The notes under the pieces are model-generated. The model made no database searches. It saw only the letters and a list, made by a program, of their open reading frames with translations, and was not told where the DNA came from. A program made the position numbers and the translations under genes. 64,000 nt of DNA from Halobacteriovorax sp. HLS (GTDB lineage: Bacteria > Bdellovibrionota > Bacteriovoracia > Bacteriovoracales > Bacteriovoracaceae): positions 248,001 through 312,000 of the forward strand of contig NZ_QOCL01000003.1 in the NCBI RefSeq assembly GCF_004006665.1, in the 5' to 3' direction. Shown in pieces: positions 1 to 7,784 of this stretch; position 1 is the first letter of the stretch, and the number at the start of each line of letters is the position of its first letter.

Positions 1-2
1 TA

Positions 3-1022
3 GATGTGAATGTTCTATTTGAAACAGCTGAAGTTAGAAGAAAGAGAGAAGAGTTAGAGAAAACTGCTGTTGAAGAAGCTTTACGTGGAGATGACGATGA
101 TGGTCGTTCAACTGCTCTTAAGTCATTTATGCGTTCAAAGAAAAGAAATGAGTTTTCAGATGATCTAACGGGTGACGAAGTTGTTGGAGATTTTGATTAT
201 AAAGCGATTGATGAAAATGTAGATGGAACTCGTGACATTATGAAGTTCCTTATGCAGAACGCACCACTAGAAGATTGGCAGGCGGATATTATTGGTTGCC
301 TAAGAGAAGAAGCTTATTATTTTCTACCACAACGTATGACTAAGATAATGAATGAAGGGTGGGCAAGCTATTGGCACTCTAAAATCATGACTGAAAAGGC
401 CTTGAAGTCTAGTGAGATTATTGACTTTGCAGATGTTCACTCTGGGGTGATGGCCATGAGTCCAAAGAATATCAATCCTTATAAAATTGGTATTGAGCTC
501 TTTAGAGATATTGAACATCGTTGGGATACGGGAAAGTTTGGGAAAGAATACCAAGACTGTACTGACATGAATAAGAAGCACAATTGGGATAAGAAACTTG
601 GTCTTGGAAGAGAGAAAATTTTTGAAGTAAGAAAATCTCATAATGATATTACATTTCTAGATGAGTACTTTACAGAGGAGTTTTGCGATAGACAGCAAAT
701 ATTCACTTACAAGTTTAACCCAAGAACTGGTCGTAATGAAATTGACTCTAGAGAGTTTAAAGAAATTAAAGAAAAGCTATTAAATCAACTTTCTAATTTT
801 GGTCAACCATTGATAGAGATTGAATCTAGTAATCATAATAATAGAAGTGAACTCTTGTTGCGCCACGTTCATAGAGGAGTTGATCTTGATATGAACTTTG
901 CAACGGCAACGATGAGAAATATCTATCTTATATGGAAAAGACCTGTAAACATCAAGACTATCGTTGAAGAAAAAGAAGTATTTTACTCATACGATGGTAA
1001 TGAATTAAAAGAAGTTAAATAG
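3..1022 (+). CDS. SpoVR family protein, 5'-truncated by the window edge
   Basis: C-terminal ~340 residues of a SpoVR/YcgB-type protein. The frame is open to the left edge, so the true start lies outside; full-length members are about 500 residues. The family hallmark NEGWASYWHSKIM is present near residue 115, followed by the conserved block around MSPKNINPYKIG and the DIEHRWD motif. SpoVR proteins are cytoplasmic and poorly understood; in many bacteria they sit with yeaH and prkA in a stress or stationary-phase operon (family knowledge, not visible here). It is followed after 69 bp by a same-strand FecR-domain gene, but a strong hairpin lies between them. Confidence 0.9.
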   Translation, partial: DVNVLFETAEVRRKREELEKTAVEEALRGDDDDGRSTALKSFMRSKKRNEFSDDLTGDEVVGDFDYKAIDENVDGTRDIMKFLMQNAPLEDWQADIIGCLREEAYYFLPQRMTKIMNEGWASYWHSKIMTEKALKSSEIIDFADVHSGVMAMSPKNINPYKIGIELFRDIEHRWDTGKFGKEYQDCTDMNKKHNWDKKLGLGREKIFEVRKSHNDITFLDEYFTEEFCDRQQIFTYKFNPRTGRNEIDSREFKEIKEKLLNQLSNFGQPLIEIESSNHNNRSELLLRHVHRGVDLDMNFATATMRNIYLIWKRPVNIKTIVEEKEVFYSYDGNELKEVK

Positions 1023-1051
1023 AATCTATTATTGACGAGAATAAGTCTTTG

Positions 1052-1082
1052 AAGGAAAATATTAGTAATTAATATTTTCCTT
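1052..1082 (+). promoter_or_regulatory. 13-bp inverted repeat between spoVR and the FecR-domain gene
   Basis: Perfect 13-bp arms (1052-1064 and 1070-1082) with a 5-base loop. No T-tract follows, so it is not a standard intrinsic terminator. The right arm ends 9 bases before the ATG at 1092, and the only SD-like string (AAGGA) is buried in the left arm. It may stabilise the spoVR 3' end or control translation of the next gene. Confidence 0.45.
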
Positions 1083-1091
1083 GGATTCTTA

Positions 1092-2966
1092 ATGAAATTT
1101 TTATTTCAGCTTATTCTCTTTATCTCAACATTTTCATTATCACAAAACTGTTTCGCTAAAACATATATTGCAAAAATTGTTAAATTAAGAGGCGAGGCCA
1201 CTCAGCTTGTTCCGGGAAAAGTCAGCGCTGTTAAGTTGAAGTTTGGAGACCAGCTTGTCGAAGACACTTCTATTGTTACTAGAGATAAGAGTTTTGTTCG
1301 AATAGAATTCTTTGATGGATCAAATATCTCCCTTGGCCCTAATGGTAAAGTTGTCGTTTCTAAAATGAATCAAGCAGGTAGTGGTATTTTAACTCTTTTA
1401 AAAGGGCAAATGAGATCTAAGATTAATGGGGCCTCAGCAGAAAAAACGAAGAATCATAAGTTCTTAGTAAAAACAAAGTCTGCTGCACTAGGAGTTCGTG
1501 GAACTGAGTTTCAAACAATTTATAATCCAGAAAATAATATAACGAATTTACTTACGTATAATGGTGAGGTGGCCATTGCTAAAATCGACTCTGTAGGGAG
1601 TAAGGATTTAAACTATGAAGAAGTCGTTGATAATATTTCTTCAAATAAACTTAGTAAGTCTTCATCTATTAGAATAAAGAATAATCTACATATTGCTATG
1701 GAAGATGCTTTGGCAGACAAAAATGCAGTTGTTGTTAAAACAGGGCAATTCTCTGGAGCACTTGATAGTGTTGACAAGGCAACCTTGCCAGTAAATATCT
1801 CTCCTTCACAGTTAAATGCACTTTATTCTAATGTAGATTTACAAGATGTTGATAGAAAGACATTAAGGCCAAGTAAGTTAAATGCACTGGAAACTAAGAA
1901 AAACTTTTTGGAGCCAATTGTCTCAGATACACCTTCAGAAGGTGTCTATAACTCTGATACGGGAGCATATGCTCAAAAGTCAGGTGGTTTCATTGATGTA
2001 AAGACTGGTCTGTATATACCACCTGAAAAAACATCTCAGTTTTCAAATACTAAAAAAGTTTATATTGCTCAAAAAGTTGGAAATTTCGATCTAGCGACAG
2101 GGCAGTACATCGCGCCACAAGGTCTTGTCTTAGATTCTCAAAAAGGTTTCGTAGCACAAAGAACTAAGAATCAATCACCTCAAGAGCTTAAGAGCAAAAA
2201 GACTCAGGCCCTCATTCTAAACAATATTATTGATAAGAAAGTAGTTTTGAAAAAAATGGATAGGAAGAAGATTGAAAAATACTATAATCAATTGGAACTT
2301 TTTTCTAAAAATAGTATTGCTCTAAAAGTTGATGGAATTGGCTCAACATTAAAACTTTATGATAGTCCTCAAGTGAACTCTCGTGATTTAAAAACTGATG
2401 GGAAGGGGATTGTATTGCGTTGGGATCACTCTTCTGGTGGGAAATGGCAACCTATCACAAATATCAGCTATCGCCGTATCCGTTTTAATGGTGCGGAGCT
2501 CGGAGAGTTTAATCAAGCAACTTCTTCTTTGTATGGGATGGAATTAGGTGTACGACGATATATTAACCATCGTTTTAATCTTAGCTCAAGTATAGGACTG
2601 AATCAGAATTTTATAACAGCTTCCTCAACGTCGGGCAGTATAACGAGTTATGATTTAAGAAAAGTGACAGTTCCTGTAATTGATTTTACTGGTCAGTGGT
2701 TCTTTGTTAAGTCTAGAAGATATGATCTAGATTTGAGATTAGGTTTAACATATAGCTTAAAGAAAACTGCTAGGGATGTTGACTTTGAAAGCGGCCTAGG
2801 TGCATCAGCTGGCCTTGGTGCTAGGTATTGGGTAAAGAGAAATTGGTGGACGAAGCTTGATTTCAGTGCGAAATCTTCAAAGCATGATATTTCAGGAACT
2901 AACTTTAGTGCAACCAATGAGATAATTAATTCGGCCCTTGGACTTGAGATTGGATACGTACTCTAG
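1092..2966 (+). CDS. Exported FecR-domain protein with repeats and C-terminal beta-barrel-like region
   Basis: 624 residues with a signal peptide (about 1-22, ending NCFA). Residues ~30-160 form a FecR-like domain: the signature KSAALGVRGTEFQ is followed by a strand-rich NGEVAI segment. In stand-alone form such domains are thought to bind surface polymers or peptidoglycan, not to act as iron regulators. Residues ~285-360 hold three to four copies of a short motif resembling G-x-Y/F-x3-TG-x-Y-x-x-P. The last ~190 residues (from RWDHSSGG) alternate hydrophobic and polar residues and end GLEIGYVL, as in a small outer-membrane barrel. No convincing SD sequence precedes the ATG. Predicted location is the outer membrane facing the periplasm; substrate unknown. 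Confidence 0.7.
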   Translation: MKFLFQLILFISTFSLSQNCFAKTYIAKIVKLRGEATQLVPGKVSAVKLKFGDQLVEDTSIVTRDKSFVRIEFFDGSNISLGPNGKVVVSKMNQAGSGILTLLKGQMRSKINGASAEKTKNHKFLVKTKSAALGVRGTEFQTIYNPENNITNLLTYNGEVAIAKIDSVGSKDLNYEEVVDNISSNKLSKSSSIRIKNNLHIAMEDALADKNAVVVKTGQFSGALDSVDKATLPVNISPSQLNALYSNVDLQDVDRKTLRPSKLNALETKKNFLEPIVSDTPSEGVYNSDTGAYAQKSGGFIDVKTGLYIPPEKTSQFSNTKKVYIAQKVGNFDLATGQYIAPQGLVLDSQKGFVAQRTKNQSPQELKSKKTQALILNNIIDKKVVLKKMDRKKIEKYYNQLELFSKNSIALKVDGIGSTLKLYDSPQVNSRDLKTDGKGIVLRWDHSSGGKWQPITNISYRRIRFNGAELGEFNQATSSLYGMELGVRRYINHRFNLSSSIGLNQNFITASSTSGSITSYDLRKVTVPVIDFTGQWFFVKSRRYDLDLRLGLTYSLKKTARDVDFESGLGASAGLGARYWVKRNWWTKLDFSAKSSKHDISGTNFSATNEIINSALGLEIGYVL

Positions 2967-2969
2967 TTG

Positions 2970-4379
2970 TTAATCAACACCTGGAGTAATTCTAACGAGC
3001 TGGCTGTCTAACTCTTCTATATCATCTTGATCGACGCTAGGGATTTCTTCAATTTTAGAAATTCTAACTTTATTTTTTAATGTATCAATAGATTCTTTTT
3101 CACTCTGAATTGTGTCATCTCTATCAATTGTTTTTCCAATATTTTCCCAAGAAAGTGACTGCATTAGAACCCAACAACCCACACCATCCATTGCCTTGCA
3201 AGAATCGGCAGAGTATCTTTCATATTGATCGACATTATGTAATCTAAGACCTACGTAAGTCATCATTTGCTCTAGCTCTAATGGAATTTGCTCTTTAAAT
3301 AATATATTCAGAATATCCAATTCTTTTTGTGATTCTTTATATCTTTCTTGTTTTAACTTAAAGACAGAGCTAAGAGTGATCTTCTTTCTCTCCTGTAGAT
3401 CAGGCTTTATTAGTCGATCAAGTAGGTCATATCCTTTATCCCATTGAGATAACTTCCAAACAAGAGGAAGAGATCTCTCGAGTGCATTTAGTGAGTTCTT
3501 CTTTTTCATAAGGGCCAGCTGATAGTGACCAAAGGCAAGTTCATATTTCTTTTGTCTTAGATTATAATTACCTTTCATATTTTCTGAATTGGCACTCTCT
3601 ATATCCTCAATGAATGAAATCGCTTTCTCTTGATCTCCAGTTCTAAAGTACAGTAGGCCTATCAGCTCTCGTATTCGCTTTGATCGATAATAACTCTCAG
3701 GAAGTGATTTGATCAGATTTAGTAGAAGTCCTTCTTTATTTACATAGAGACCACTCTTTAGCCATATTCTTGTAAATTCTTGGTTTTGTAATACGTAGAG
3801 ACTATCTGAAAGGGTAGAACCTTTGAATGTCTCTTTTCTGTTAAATTCTAAGTTGTATAAATTGTTGAGCCAGAAGTGATCGTTATTGGTGTAGTTTAAA
3901 GTTATCTTGGTGCAATTATCTAAGTCATAGTATAGCTGTCTTTTATCATTTAGAGAAAGAGAATTGATAATTTTCATTACACAGATATTTTTATAATACT
4001 TATTCTCATTATACTTACTAGGACTAAGTAAAGATTGAGATCTTTTATAGTCCTCACTTATAAAGGCGATAAGAGCAAGATATCTTGTTTTAATAAACTC
4101 TATACCTTTGTTTGTTTCTTGCACGCGATTTAAGTAAAACTCCGCTGCCTCAATATCTCCAACTATAATGAACTGCTTCGCTTTGATAAGTAGTTCAATA
4201 TTTTTTAATCTCTTGTCTTTGTCATTTTCTTGATTAAGTTCTTTGATCTCTAATTCACTAAGCAGTTCCCAGTCAACGTCCAATTCCTTTAGTTTACTAA
4301 CATCAATAATAGGAGGAGCTGACCAAGAGCTAGGCAAAAATAGGCAGGTGAGAATGAATGCAATCATTAATACTTTCAT
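2970..4379 (-). CDS. Exported TPR-like protein of unknown function
   Basis: 469 residues with a signal peptide (1-20, ending SSWSA). The rest is alpha-helical with spaced repeats that look like degenerate tetratricopeptide repeats, for example TGDQEKAISFIEDIE and QKKYELAFGHYQLALM in the middle third. TPR-like solenoids in the periplasm usually mediate protein contacts; nothing in the sequence names a partner. The acidic C-terminus (VDQDDIEELDSQL) is distinctive. The gene runs convergent to the FecR-domain gene with only 3 bases between stop codons, and divergent from the next gene across 61 bp, which must hold both promoters. Confidence 0.6.
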   Translation of the reverse strand: MKVLMIAFILTCLFLPSSWSAPPIIDVSKLKELDVDWELLSELEIKELNQENDKDKRLKNIELLIKAKQFIIVGDIEAAEFYLNRVQETNKGIEFIKTRYLALIAFISEDYKRSQSLLSPSKYNENKYYKNICVMKIINSLSLNDKRQLYYDLDNCTKITLNYTNNDHFWLNNLYNLEFNRKETFKGSTLSDSLYVLQNQEFTRIWLKSGLYVNKEGLLLNLIKSLPESYYRSKRIRELIGLLYFRTGDQEKAISFIEDIESANSENMKGNYNLRQKKYELAFGHYQLALMKKKNSLNALERSLPLVWKLSQWDKGYDLLDRLIKPDLQERKKITLSSVFKLKQERYKESQKELDILNILFKEQIPLELEQMMTYVGLRLHNVDQYERYSADSCKAMDGVGCWVLMQSLSWENIGKTIDRDDTIQSEKESIDTLKNKVRISKIEEIPSVDQDDIEELDSQLVRITPGVD

Positions 4380-4440
4380 GTACTTAACTTTTCGACATTT
4401 GCATCCGATATCTTAAGTAGAAACAAACTAGAGGCCCAAT

Positions 4441-6138
4441 ATGTTCAAAATGTGGACAATTTTTCTCATTCTCTTATGCGCTAGCAATGTGATGGCATTG
4501 GTTCCTCTTGAGAGTATTCTCTTAGGTGATTTTACGCAGAAATATTCCCAAGAAGATAAGGATCCTTTTGATTATTTATTTTTAAAGAAAACGGAACTGG
4601 AAGGAAATTTGGCTTTTAAGAGGCAGTTGTCGATCTATCGTGGATACTACGAAGAGGGGAAGAATTTAAAGAATTCGTGTAAAGAAAGACAGAAAATTTC
4701 ATATGCAACCCTATGGCAAAGAGATCAAGTTAAGAGAAGTATTTACGCAACACTTCAGTATATCGGACTAGATATATCAATTAGAGCAATTCCTCAGTAT
4801 GCAAAGTACTTTGAGTTTACAAATGAAGAGTATAATAACCTTGTAGATGGATTGGTCGGAAATTACTGTTCACGTAATTTAAGTATTATCTCTGTTAAAC
4901 AATTGAAAAAGAATCTACTATCAAAATTTAACTCAGAAACTAGCTTTCCGCTGCCAAGCGTGAGTGATAATCCACTATTTCCTAAGAAAATGTCGACGAT
5001 GGTTAGTCAAGATGATGCAAAAGAAAGAGAATTTTTGAAGACCATAAAAATGTTCAAGAGCTTTTGCAGCTGGGGCGGAGATATTGAAAACCTCAGACTA
5101 ATGGTTCCATTTTTAAAACACCCTGTTATATTCGCAATGCTTTCTAGACAATTGAGTGCACAGCTACTTGATTGGGAGCCTTCTAGTCGAAAAATCTTAA
5201 AAAAGAAGCAGCAGCAAACAGTTAATGTTCTTTGTGAAGGACTTATATGTCGAAAGGTTGATAGAGAAAAATTTCAAAAGAAATTTCCTATATCTATTGG
5301 TCATAAGACTCTTGAAAATGATCTTTCGAGACTTTATTGTAACGAGATAAGAGATATTGATTACACCATAAAGAATCAAGCTAAGAAGATTGAAAAAGAT
5401 ATTAAATCTATGACTTTTGATGAAGAGAACTTTCTGATCTCTCAGTTCATTGCTCTTCAAACAGGTATTCCTGCCTTCTTTGTTAGGGCAAATAATTTTA
5501 AAACAGCACAGGATTTCTTACGATTTAATGTTGATGAAACATGGGATAATTGGGCCCAAAATCAAATAGATCAATTTAAAGGTGAAGTATTCTACGAAGA
5601 ACCACTTACGATGGAGCTGGTTGATAGAAGTCTTTATTACAAGAATTACCATGATGATTTTAAAGTCGTGTTTGATGTCAACTTAGGTGAAATAGATAGA
5701 GCAAATCAAATGCTTGGAAAAATTTCGACTAAGTTTGACATTCCTATCTCTAATAAATTTCTTAATTGGGCCAGAAGAGAGTGGATCAAACTAGACCCTA
5801 GAGATACTAAAAGACGAGATGACCTCTTTTATAAATTGCAGGTTCGAATTAAGCCAATTGTTGATGAAGTTAAAAAGAAATTTCCTGTAAGTCCGTGGGA
5901 AGGAGATTTAGATGTTATTATTCGTAATGAGATTTTGGAGCAAATTTCAAATTACCAAGGGCGATACTTTTTAGATAATGATAAAGGAATTAAGAATATA
6001 CCAGTAATTATCAATTTTGCTCCCTATGCACTCAAGTACTTACGCTATGAGTATAGAGTTAAAGAAAATCAGGAAAAAACCGCTCGAGAGAATAAATTGT
6101 TCAAGCTTAAAGAGGTAGATGATCAAGGTAATATGTGA
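4441..6138 (+). CDS. Exported protein of unknown function (565 aa)
   Basis: A signal peptide (MFKMWTIFLILLCASNVMA) is followed by about 545 mostly charged, helix-prone residues with no family signature I recognise. Cysteines are scattered through the mature part (around NSCKERQ, NYCSRN, SFCSWGG, VLCEGLICRK, LYCNE), compatible with disulfides outside the cytoplasm. Weak SD (AGAGG) six bases before the ATG. The next gene, rpoH, follows after 36 bp on the same strand and could be co-transcribed. Confidence 0.6.
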   Translation: MFKMWTIFLILLCASNVMALVPLESILLGDFTQKYSQEDKDPFDYLFLKKTELEGNLAFKRQLSIYRGYYEEGKNLKNSCKERQKISYATLWQRDQVKRSIYATLQYIGLDISIRAIPQYAKYFEFTNEEYNNLVDGLVGNYCSRNLSIISVKQLKKNLLSKFNSETSFPLPSVSDNPLFPKKMSTMVSQDDAKEREFLKTIKMFKSFCSWGGDIENLRLMVPFLKHPVIFAMLSRQLSAQLLDWEPSSRKILKKKQQQTVNVLCEGLICRKVDREKFQKKFPISIGHKTLENDLSRLYCNEIRDIDYTIKNQAKKIEKDIKSMTFDEENFLISQFIALQTGIPAFFVRANNFKTAQDFLRFNVDETWDNWAQNQIDQFKGEVFYEEPLTMELVDRSLYYKNYHDDFKVVFDVNLGEIDRANQMLGKISTKFDIPISNKFLNWARREWIKLDPRDTKRRDDLFYKLQVRIKPIVDEVKKKFPVSPWEGDLDVIIRNEILEQISNYQGRYFLDNDKGIKNIPVIINFAPYALKYLRYEYRVKENQEKTARENKLFKLKEVDDQGNM

Positions 6139-6174
6139 TAATTTAGCTTGATCTGAAACTTATGAGCAATTGAA

Positions 6175-7209
6175 ATGAATGATTCTAAGAAAAATTCTAC
6201 AGGTGATAAGAAGGTGCTCTCTCCCGAGATCTTAGATCGGGAGTTAGAGCAGGCACAGCAAAAGGCCTTGGACGATATTGAAATCGTTGTAGACCATTCT
6301 GATCAAGAAAATTTAGACGATATTCTACTACCAATTCTAGCGCCATCAAGAGAGCTAGATACCTATAAATCTGGTCCTAATGACCCTTTATCCCTCTATT
6401 TAAAAGAAATTGCACAGTATGACTTATTGACTATTGAAGAGGAAAAAGAACTTACACAAAAACTTGTTGAAACTGGTGATATTGAAATCGCTAAGAAGCT
6501 TGTAACTGCAAACTTAAGACTTGTCGTTAAAATTGCGATGGAATACAAGAGTGCTTTTCAGAATGTTATGGATCTTATTCAAGAGGGGAATGTTGGCTTG
6601 ATGAAGGCCGTATCTAAATATGATCCTGATAAAGGGGCCAAGCTTTCTTACTACTCAAGTTGGTGGATTCGCTCTTATATTCTTAAATATATTTTAGACA
6701 ACTTCAGATTGGTAAAAATAGGAACAACCAACGAACAGAAGAAGCTATTTTATAATCTTCTAAAAGAGAAAGACAGACTGGCCAAGCTTGGAATTGAACC
6801 AGATGCCAAGAGAATTTCTGAAAACCTTGGAGTTTCTCAAAAGGCCGTAACCTTAATGGATAAGAGACTAAGCTCTAGCGGTGGTGAGGTTAGTTTAGAC
6901 ACACCTCTAAGTGATGATTCTGGAGCTTCAAGACTTTCGGATATTCTAGAGGATGACTCTGCGCAAGATATCTCTGAACAAATTTCAGACGCTCAAAGTC
7001 TGGAGATCTTACAAAATAACCTTAAAGACTTCGTCTCTGGCCTTAAGCAGCGAGACCAAGAAATCTTTAAAAATCGGCTACTTAGTGAGGTTCCACTCTC
7101 TTTGCAAGCCATTGCGGATCAGTACGGCGTGTCAAGAGAGAGAATTCGCCAGATCGAAGAGCGTCTTTTAAAGAATTTAAAGGTTTACATGTCTGAGTTT
7201 ATTAGATAA
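6175..7209 (+). CDS. rpoH: RNA polymerase sigma-32 type heat-shock sigma factor
   Basis: 344 residues. An acidic N-terminal extension of about 65 residues precedes region 1.2 (LSLYLKEIAQYDLLT). Regions 2.1-2.4 follow (DLIQEGNVGLMKAV, LSYYSSWWIRSYI). The RpoH box NEQKKLFYNL at ~187 matches the Q(R/K)KLF(F/Y)NL signature that separates RpoH from RpoD. Region 4 carries the helix-turn-helix QAIADQYGVSRERIRQIEER near the C-terminus. It directs RNA polymerase to heat-shock promoters. The protein is longer than the usual 285-300 residues because of its N-terminus, which might affect stability control. No strong SD is seen. A ClpB-like chaperone gene in this window has an upstream sequence resembling a sigma-32 promoter. 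Confidence 0.93.
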   Translation: MNDSKKNSTGDKKVLSPEILDRELEQAQQKALDDIEIVVDHSDQENLDDILLPILAPSRELDTYKSGPNDPLSLYLKEIAQYDLLTIEEEKELTQKLVETGDIEIAKKLVTANLRLVVKIAMEYKSAFQNVMDLIQEGNVGLMKAVSKYDPDKGAKLSYYSSWWIRSYILKYILDNFRLVKIGTTNEQKKLFYNLLKEKDRLAKLGIEPDAKRISENLGVSQKAVTLMDKRLSSSGGEVSLDTPLSDDSGASRLSDILEDDSAQDISEQISDAQSLEILQNNLKDFVSGLKQRDQEIFKNRLLSEVPLSLQAIADQYGVSRERIRQIEERLLKNLKVYMSEFIR

Positions 7210-7288
7210 ATTGCGCCCATAAGAATATTACCTCTTTCTCGGTCTTAATAATAAGATTATCACTGGGATTTTGGAACAGGAGAATAAA

Positions 7289-7567
7289 ATGTTAACTACT
7301 GAACAAAAGAAGTCTATCGTATCTGAATACGGTACAGAATTTGGAAAAGGTGCTAATGACTCAGGAAATGCTTTCGTACAAGTAGCACTTCTTACTCACA
7401 ACATTAATGCACTTAAGACTCACTTTGCAACTCACATCCATGATTACCACTCAAACCGTGGTCTTCTAAAGATGATTGGTTCTAGAAAGGCGCTATTAAG
7501 ATATGCGCTTAAGCAAGACCAAGATAAGTACAAGACTCTTATTAAGAAGCTTGGACTAAGAAAGTAA
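7289..7567 (+). CDS. rpsO: 30S ribosomal protein S15
   Basis: 92 residues when begun at the ATG at 7289, which has AGGAG six bases upstream; the longer frame from a TTG at 7271 would place the SD inside the gene. Recognised by the S15 core: GSGNAFVQ-type region (SGNAFVQVALLTHNI), the HxxDYHSNRGLL motif and C-terminal KYKTLIKKLGLRK. It binds 16S rRNA in the platform of the small subunit. Followed by an intrinsic terminator and then pnp, the classic rpsO-pnp order. Confidence 0.97.
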   Translation: MLTTEQKKSIVSEYGTEFGKGANDSGNAFVQVALLTHNINALKTHFATHIHDYHSNRGLLKMIGSRKALLRYALKQDQDKYKTLIKKLGLRK

Positions 7568-7579
7568 AAAAAAAGTTAA

Positions 7580-7615
7580 AAAAGGGGAGCCAAAGTGTTC
7601 CCCTTTTATTTTTTT
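7580..7615 (+). terminator. Intrinsic terminator after rpsO
   Basis: Nine-bp perfect stem AAAAGGGGA / TCCCCTTTT (7580-7588 with 7599-7607), loop of 10 bases, then a run of T broken by one A. Confidence 0.9.
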
Positions 7616-7649
7616 ACCCTTAAAATATTAATAATCCCTGGAAGGATTT

Positions 7650-7770
7650 TTGGCGCAAGGAAATTAGAGGATATTTGAAATATTGGCGCACATAACTCTA
7701 CTATTTGAAATATCTTTTAAATTTCCACCTCAAAAAACTTCCTATAATTTTTTCGCCTCTAATTTCTATT
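7650..7770 (+). promoter_or_regulatory. Structured rpsO-pnp intergenic region (putative pnp leader control)
   Basis: An 11-bp perfect inverted repeat (GAAATTAGAGG at 7660-7670, complement at 7756-7766) encloses about 85 bases. Inside are two copies of the self-palindromic TATTTGAAATAT (7672-7683 and 7702-7713), and TTGGCGCA occurs at 7650-7657 and 7683-7690. In Escherichia coli the pnp leader folds into a stem cut by RNase III, through which PNPase represses itself. The element here could be an analogue, or tandem operators. Confidence 0.4.
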
Positions 7771-7784
7771 AGAAGGTATGGAGT

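Noticed and set aside
324-641. Open minus-strand frame of 105 codons opposite the SpoVR gene
   Set aside because: Shadow of a well-conserved protein on the other strand; no SD and no domain.
6175-7209. Primary sigma factor RpoD
   Set aside because: Too short, lacks the RpoD non-conserved region, and has the RpoH box.
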